Below are positions 58,617-64,000 of a DNA stretch of 64,000 nt, one piece after another. This stretch comes from Strigops habroptila. Its lineage: Eukaryota > Chordata > Aves > Psittaciformes > Psittacidae. The DNA lies in assembly GCF_004027225.2 (NCBI RefSeq), contig NC_044301.2, forward strand, positions 17,877,255 through 17,941,254. The letters run 5' to 3'. A model generated the notes under the pieces. The model did not search any database. It was not told where the DNA came from and saw only the letters and a list, made by a program, of their open reading frames with translations. The translations under genes were made by a program, and so were the position numbers. Positions within the stretch are counted from its first letter, which is position 1. Every line of letters starts with the position of its first letter.

Positions 58617-59137
58617 CTGGTGTTGAGTGATTGAAAACAAAAGTCAATAAGTGGCATTTCAAAAGGATAAGAGACAAAGCAAAACAAAACCCTATCATGC
58701 TATAGGCAAGTTTAATCCATAGTAAGGATAATTATAAATTCTTCAGTGCAAATTTATCTTATTTTTTCCTCAAGTTTTCATCTAAATGTTAATCAAATTC
58801 TACCCAACTATGAACAGTTTGCTCCCACACTATCCTCTTCATATAAACCATTCCAGGTGGTTTCCTATGGCTGATTGATAATAAATTAGGAATTTCTTCT
58901 CTCTTTCCAGGAAAAACTTTTAGTACAATTAATCATTTAGCAAGCAGCATATATATTAATCCTTCTGTATATTTATGTTATATGAAGTAAACACTTGCCT
59001 TATCAAATCAATTTAGAAAATGAATGCTTAATTACTATACTTAAAGAATGCATTCATATTAAGACTTGGTCATACAAACTATTAAATATACTTTTGGTAC
59101 CACTACTGAGTCTCAGAAAAACAGAATGTATATTCAC
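58617..59137 (-). other. APC: APC intron between the last two exons
   Basis: 521-bp AT-rich intron with GT and AG borders; no repeat recognised. Confidence 0.85.
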
Positions 59138-59352
59138 CTGTGGTTCTCATTAGTAGCAATTAAGCTAGAAACATTTCTTAATACTCCTCTTCCACTTTCT
59201 ATGATGGATAAAGTGTTTGTTTGGCTCCGGTATGTCAGTGTACCAACTAGAAATACAAGAGCACCATCAACAGCACATATATTGTCTTTGTTCTCAGCAC
59301 AGTGTGCTGACAAATTCCATAAGGCACTCAAAATGCATTTAAGGGTAGATTC
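59138..59352 (-). pseudogene. APC: APC penultimate exon (215 bp)
   Basis: Acceptor TCTCCTAG, donor GTGAAT. The length of 215 bp equals human exon 14, and the text ALVFLVGTLTYRSQTNTLSI belongs to the armadillo domain. This exon itself is open. Confidence 0.93.
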
Positions 59353-59446
59353 CTAGGAGAATAATAAAATGAAAGAATTAGAAAGTTTTAAACTATTGAT
59401 CATAAGCCCTCAGAAGTAGGTAAATTGGCTTCAAGGAGGTACTGAC

Positions 59447-61978
59447 TATCATGGTTTAAGCCCAGTCAGTACATCAGAACCACGCAGCTGCTCTCTCACT
59501 CCCCCTCTTCTTCCTCCCCCCGCTCCCAGAGGGATGGGGAGGAGAATCAAAAGAATGTAACTCCCACGGGTTGACATAAGAGCAGTCCAGTAACTAAGGT
59601 ATAAAACAAAACCACTATTGCTACCACCAATAATAATAATGAAAAGGGAAATAACAAGGGGAGAGGATAAAATTGCTCACCACCCGCTCACCAGCGTACG
59701 TTTCCAGCCATCCGGTGGTTGCTTCCACCATGGTAAGCACATGGCGCTTGCCTTCGTGGGTCGGCAGGAGTGTGATATAGCCAATCTGCCAGGCATCCCC
59801 ATACTTGTACTTCAGCCATCGTCCTCCATATCAGAGAGGCTTTAACCCCTTGGCTTGCTTAATTGCAGCACGTTTCACATTCGTGAATAACCTGGGCAAT
59901 AGCATCCATCGTTAAGTCCACCCCTCGATCATGAGCCCATCTATATGTTGCATCTCTGCCTTGATGGCCTGAGGTGTCCTGGGCCCACCGGGCTAAAAAG
60001 AATTCACTCTTATTTTGCCAATATAAATCAATGAGACACTTCAATCTTAGCAGCTTTATCCACTTGCTGGTTATTCTGGTGTTCCTCAGCGGCCCGACTC
60101 TTGGGTACATGAGCATCTACATGGCATACCTTCACCACCAGGTTCTGCAGCCAGGCAGCGATATCTTGCCACAATGCAGCAGCCCAGATGGGTTTACTTC
60201 TGCGTTGCCAGTTGCTCTGCTTCCATTGCTGCAACCACCCCCACAGGGCATTTGCCACCATCCATGAGTCAGTATAGAGAGAAAGTACTGGCCATTTTTC
60301 TTGTTCAGCCATGTCCAAGGCCAGCTGGATGGCTTTCACCTCTGCAACCTGACTTGATTCACCCTCTCCTTCAGCAGTTTCTGCAACTTGTCACAGGGGA
60401 CTCCACACAGCTGCCTTCCACCTCCAATGCTTTCCACAATATGGCAGGACCCATCAGTAAACAAGGCATATTGCTTTTCACTCTCTGACAGTTCATTATA
60501 TGGTGGGGCCTCTTCAGCATGCATCACCTCCTCTTCTGGTGACATCCCAAAATCTTTGCCCTCTGGCCAGTCCATGATGACTTCTAGAATTCCTGGATGA
60601 CTGGGATTTCCTATTCGAGCTCGTTGTGTAATTAGTGCGGCCCACTTACTCAATGTAGCATCAGTTGCATGATGTGTAGAGGAGACCCTGCCTTTGAATA
60701 TCCAACCCAGCACAGGCAACCGGGGTGCCAGGAGAAGCCCTGCTTCAGTTCCAATCACTTCTGAAGCAGCTCGACCCCCTTCATAGGCTGCCAGTATCTC
60801 TTTTTCAGTGGGAGTGTAGCTGGCCTCGGATCCTCTATATTCCCGACTCCAAAAGCCAAGGGGTCGACCTCAAGTCTCCCCTGGAGCTTTCTGCCAGAGG
60901 CTCCAGGTAGGACCATTCTCCCTGGCTGTGGTATAGAGCACATTTTTCACATCTGGCCCGGCCCGGCGTGGTCCAAGGGCTACTGCATGAACTATTTCTC
61001 ATTTAGTTTGTTCCAAGGCTTGTTGTTGCTCAGGGCCCCATTTGAAATCATTCTTCTTCCGGGTCACGTGATAGAGAGGGCTTACAATCAGACTGTAATT
61101 TGGGATGTGCATTCTCCAGAACCCCACAACACCTAAGAAAGCTTGTGTTTCCTTCTTGTTAGTTGGTGGAGACATTCCTGTTATCTTGTTGATCACATCT
61201 GTGGGGATCTGGCACCATACATCTTGCCATTTTATTTCCAAAAATTGAATGTCCTGTGCAGGTCCCTTGACCTTACTCCGTTTTATGGCAAAACCGGCCT
61301 TCAGCAGGATTTGGATTATCTTCCTTCCTTTCTCAAAATCTTCTTCCTCTGTATCACCCCACATGATAAAGTCATCAATGTATTGCAGGTGTTCTGGAGC
61401 TTGCCCCTGTTCCAGTGCAGTCTGGATCAATCCATGGCAGATGGTAGGGCTGTGTTTCTACCCCTGAGGCAGTCGGTTCCAAGTGTACTGGATGCCCCTC
61501 CAAGTAAAAGCGAATTGTGGCCTGCACTCTCCTGGCAGTGGAATTGAGAAAAATGCACTGGCAATACCAATTGCGGCATCCCACTTGGCTGCCTTTGACT
61601 CCAGTTCATATTGAAGTTCTAGCATGTCCGGTACCTCAGCACTCAATGGTGGTGTGACTTCGTTCAGGCCATGATAGTCTACCGTTAGTGTCCACTCTCC
61701 ATTAGACTTTCGCACTGGCCCTATGGGGTATTAAAGGGTGAGCGGGTCCTGCTGATCACTCCTTGGCTCTCCAGTCTACGGATCAGCTTATGGATGGGAA
61801 TCAGGGAGTCTCGGTTGGTGTGATATTGCCGCCAGTGCACTGTCGTGGTCGCCATTGGCACTTGTTGTTCTTTGACCTTCAGCAAGCCAACAACAGAAGG
61901 ATCCTCTGAGAGACTGGGCAAAAGGGACAGCTGCTTAATTTCCTCTGTCTCCAAGGCACTGATATGAAAAGCCCATTC
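59447..61978 (-). mobile_element. Decayed ERVL-like pol with partial LTR in APC intron
   Basis: On the minus strand: RT start (about 61978-61460), RT with the YIDD catalytic box at 61371-61382, RNase H (YALFTDGSCH near 60475, YTDSWMVANALWGW near 60270), the integrase zinc-binding region (HQGRDATY... to CETCC, about 59962-59859) and the beginning of the integrase core (about 59850-59695). It is then fused to a partial LTR (59447-59690). Frames are broken in several places. The first catalytic Asp of integrase appears as Gly at 59780-59782. Gag and the other LTR are lost; a CR1 abuts at 61979. Confidence 0.88.
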
Positions 61979-63070
61979 AAACTTCCTTGGGCAACCCATT
62001 CCAGTGCTTCACCACCCTCACTGTAAAGAACTTCTTCCTTATATCTAATCTAAACTTCCCCTGTTTAAGTTTGAAGCCATTACCCCTTGTCCTACCACTA
62101 CAGTCCCTAAGGAAGAGTCCCTCCCCAGCATCTTTATAGGCCCCCTTCAGATACTGGAAGGCTGCTATGAGGTCTCCATGCAGCCTTCTCTTCTCCAGGC
62201 TGAACACCCCCAACTCTCTCAGCCTGTCTTCATACGGGAGGTGCTCTAGCCCGCTTATCATCCTCGTGGCCCTCCTCTGGACTCGCTCCAACAGCTCCAT
62301 GTCCTTTTTATGTTGAGGACACCAGAACTGTACACAGTACTCCAAGTGAGAGCTCTCACGAGAGCAGAGTAGAGGGGCAGGATCACCTCCTTTGACCTGC
62401 TAGTCACACTTCTTTTGATGCAGCCCAGGATACGGTTGGCTTTCTGGGCTGCAAGCGCACACTGTCGGCTCATGTTCAGTTTCTCATCAACCAACACCCC
62501 CAAGTCCTTCTCCACAGGGCTGCTCTGAATCTCTTCTCTGCCCAACCTGTAGCTGTGCCTGGGATTGCCCCCACCCAGGTGTAGGACCTTGCACTTGGCT
62601 TGGTTAAACTTCATGAGGTTGGGATTGGCCCACCTCTCAAGCGTGTCAAGGTCCCTCTGGATATCATCCCTTCCCTCCAGCGTATCAACCGAACCACACA
62701 GCTTGGTGTCGTCGGCAAAGTTGCTGAGGGCGCATCAATCCCACTGTCCATGTCGCCGACAAAGATGTTGAACAAGACAGGTCCCAACACCGATCCCTGA
62801 GGGACACCACTCGTTACTGTTTTCCAACTGGATATTGAGCCATTTACCACAACTCTTTGCGTGTGGCCATCGAGCCAGTTCTTTATCCACAGAGTGGTCC
62901 ATCTACCTAATTGATGTCTTTCCAATTTAGAGAGAAGGATGTCGTGCGGGACAGCGTCGAAAGCTTTTCACAAGTACAGGTAGATGATTTCAACTGCTCT
63001 GCGCTGTCCATCGGTTCCGTAGCCCCATCATCGAAGGCCACCAAATTGGTCAGGCAGGATTTGCCCTTAG
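61979..63070 (-). mobile_element. CR1, sense segment of a twin-primed insertion
   Basis: CR1 ORF2 from the KGKSCLTNL block of RT to the C-terminal region, about 99% like the CR1 in the repeat arms. The last roughly 200 bp including the tail are absent, as the sequence joins ERV pol at 61978. Confidence 0.9.
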
Positions 63071-63756
63071 TGGGAAAAAAGAAGCTTATAGAAGGTGGAA
63101 GCGAGGACAGGTGGCCTGGGAAGAATACAGGAACATTGTCCGGGAAGCTAGGGACCAGGTCAGGAAAGCTAAGGCCCAGTTAGAATTAAGTTTGGCAAGG
63201 GATGTGAAAGATAACAGGAAGGGCTTCTATAGGTACACAGCAAATAAAAGACAGACGAGGGACAACGCGGGCCCTCTCCGGAAGCTGTCGGGAGAACTGG
63301 CTACCCTGGATTTGGAGAAGGCTGAGGTTCTCAATGACTTCTTTGCCTCAGTCTTCACCGGCAAATGCTCTGACCACACCTCCCAAGTCTTGGAAGGCAG
63401 ATGCAGGGACTGTGAGAATGAAGACCTTAGGCCCACTGTAGGAGAGGATCAGGCTCGAGACCATCTCAGGAACCGGAAGGGGCACAAGTCCATGGGACCT
63501 GATGAAATCCATCCGCGGGTCATGAAGGAGCTGGCGAATGAAGTTGCTATGCCACTGTCCATCATATTTGAAAAATCATGGCAGTCAGGTGAAGTTCCTG
63601 ATGACTGGAAAAAGGGTAATATAACCCCCATTTTCAAGAAGGGGAAAATGGAAGACCCAGGGAACTACAGACCAGTCAGTCTCACCTCTGTGCCTGGCAA
63701 AATCTTGGAGCAGATTCTCCTGGAAAGCATGCTAAGGCACATGAAAAACAACCTCC
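63071..63756 (+). mobile_element. CR1, inverted 5' segment of a twin-primed insertion
   Basis: CR1 from just before [20 protein letters not shown] to MLRHMKNN, in the opposite orientation to the preceding segment. Together they cover adjacent parts of the CR1 with about 30 bases missing between. A run of 16 A follows at about 63759-63774. Confidence 0.92.
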
Positions 63757-63951
63757 TAAAAAAAAAAAAAAAAGTGAATAGTAATAAATAGTACTACTAC
63801 TACTAAATTTCAGTCCTAATATCAAGAATACAGTCTACACACATCAAGGAGTAAATTGCATTCATATGTACAGAGTATATATCAAACATCTGAAAAGAAA
63901 AAGGCTCAGAAAGGTAAAAAATAATTTCTTAAATACACTGTTAAATATTTG
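63757..63951. other. AT-rich intron sequence
   Basis: Begins with the A run and a short (TAC)n run; nothing else recognised. Confidence 0.4.
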
Positions 63952-64000
63952 TGTCGTGGTTTAAGCCCAGCTGGTAACTCAGAAGCATGCAGCTGCTTGC
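63952..64000 (-). mobile_element. ERVL-like LTR end, cut by the window
   Basis: TGTCGTGGTTTAAGCCCAGC at 63952 is the plus-strand view of the 3' end of this LTR family; the rest lies outside. Confidence 0.9.

Larger units (their letters stand above)
51856..59352 (-). pseudogene. APC: APC, last two coding exons, disrupted
   Basis: Adenomatous polyposis coli: scaffold of the beta-catenin destruction complex and microtubule regulator. Recognisable parts are the last armadillo units (ALWNLSAHC, ACGTLWNLSA), 15-residue repeats, 20-residue repeats (VEDTPVCFSRNSSLSSLS and variants), SAMP motifs, the basic region and the C-terminal YLVTSV PDZ ligand. The damage is extensive. Nonsense codons lie at 58505-58507, 55921-55923, 53439-53441, 53400-53402 and 53019-53021. 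Frameshifts lie near 56585, at the A8 run 53789-53796, at the A10 run 52630-52639 and near 52190. A CR1 is inserted at 57410-57733. Introns are retained, so this is a gene copy and not a retrocopy. Earlier exons lie beyond the window or are missing. Close similarity between breaks suggests fairly recent loss of constraint. Confidence 0.93.

Noticed and set aside
1-64000. CRISPR arrays, operons, tRNA or rRNA genes
   Set aside because: The sequence is vertebrate. Direct repeats seen are LTRs, CR1 tails or tandem duplications. The tRNA-like matches are 18-22 nt primer binding sites only.

Overview
The window is from a bird genome. It is dominated by chicken-repeat-1 (CR1) LINEs with ATTCTATGAT-type 3' ends and by endogenous retroviral LTRs. 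Its only two recognisable vertebrate host genes are ATOSB (FAM214B) and the last two exons of APC, both on the minus strand. The human orthologues lie on 9p13 and 5q22, two segments that are homologous to the avian Z chromosome. Finding both within 50 kb, with APC heavily broken, a very high density of nested retroelements and a near-perfect long inverted repeat, points to a degenerating W-linked (Z-gametolog) region. The W assignment is inference; the gene identities and the damage are read from the sequence.

Layout. 1-4473 is the left arm of an inverted repeat holding a CR1 piece, a retroviral leader and LTR, and 1.3 kb of flank. 4474-8058 holds an LTR remnant, a C-rich tract, a GC-rich stretch that may be the 5' end of a neighbouring gene, and the presumed ATOSB 3' UTR carrying an LTR element with a TSD. 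8059-13715 is ATOSB: seven coding exons with consistent splice phases that give a 597-residue protein once one extra base in a G8 run is discounted. A 130-bp tandem duplication covers its start codon. 14774-18594 is a deleted ERVL-like provirus with a 5-bp TSD. 18.9-37.9 kb is CR1 fragments, solo LTRs and sequence without a recognisable gene.

38387-50300 begins with the right arm of the inverted repeat. It continues into a 10.6-kb class I (gammaretrovirus-like) provirus broken by a CR1, four further LTR insertions or remnants, a mutated protease active site and loss of most of the reverse transcriptase. 51.0-59.4 kb is the APC 3' UTR, the giant last exon and the preceding 215-bp exon; the coding part has at least five nonsense codons, four frameshifts and a CR1 inserted in the exon. 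59.4-64 kb lies in the upstream APC intron and holds a decayed ERVL pol, a CR1 with a twin-priming type inversion and the start of another LTR.

No prokaryotic system, CRISPR array, rRNA or convincing tRNA gene was seen. The most unusual structures are the 99.9% identical 4.47-kb arms separated by 33.9 kb, an 88-bp foldback element made of two U5-type LTR ends with its own TSD, and a perfect 18-bp-arm hairpin directly in front of the proviral polypurine tract.
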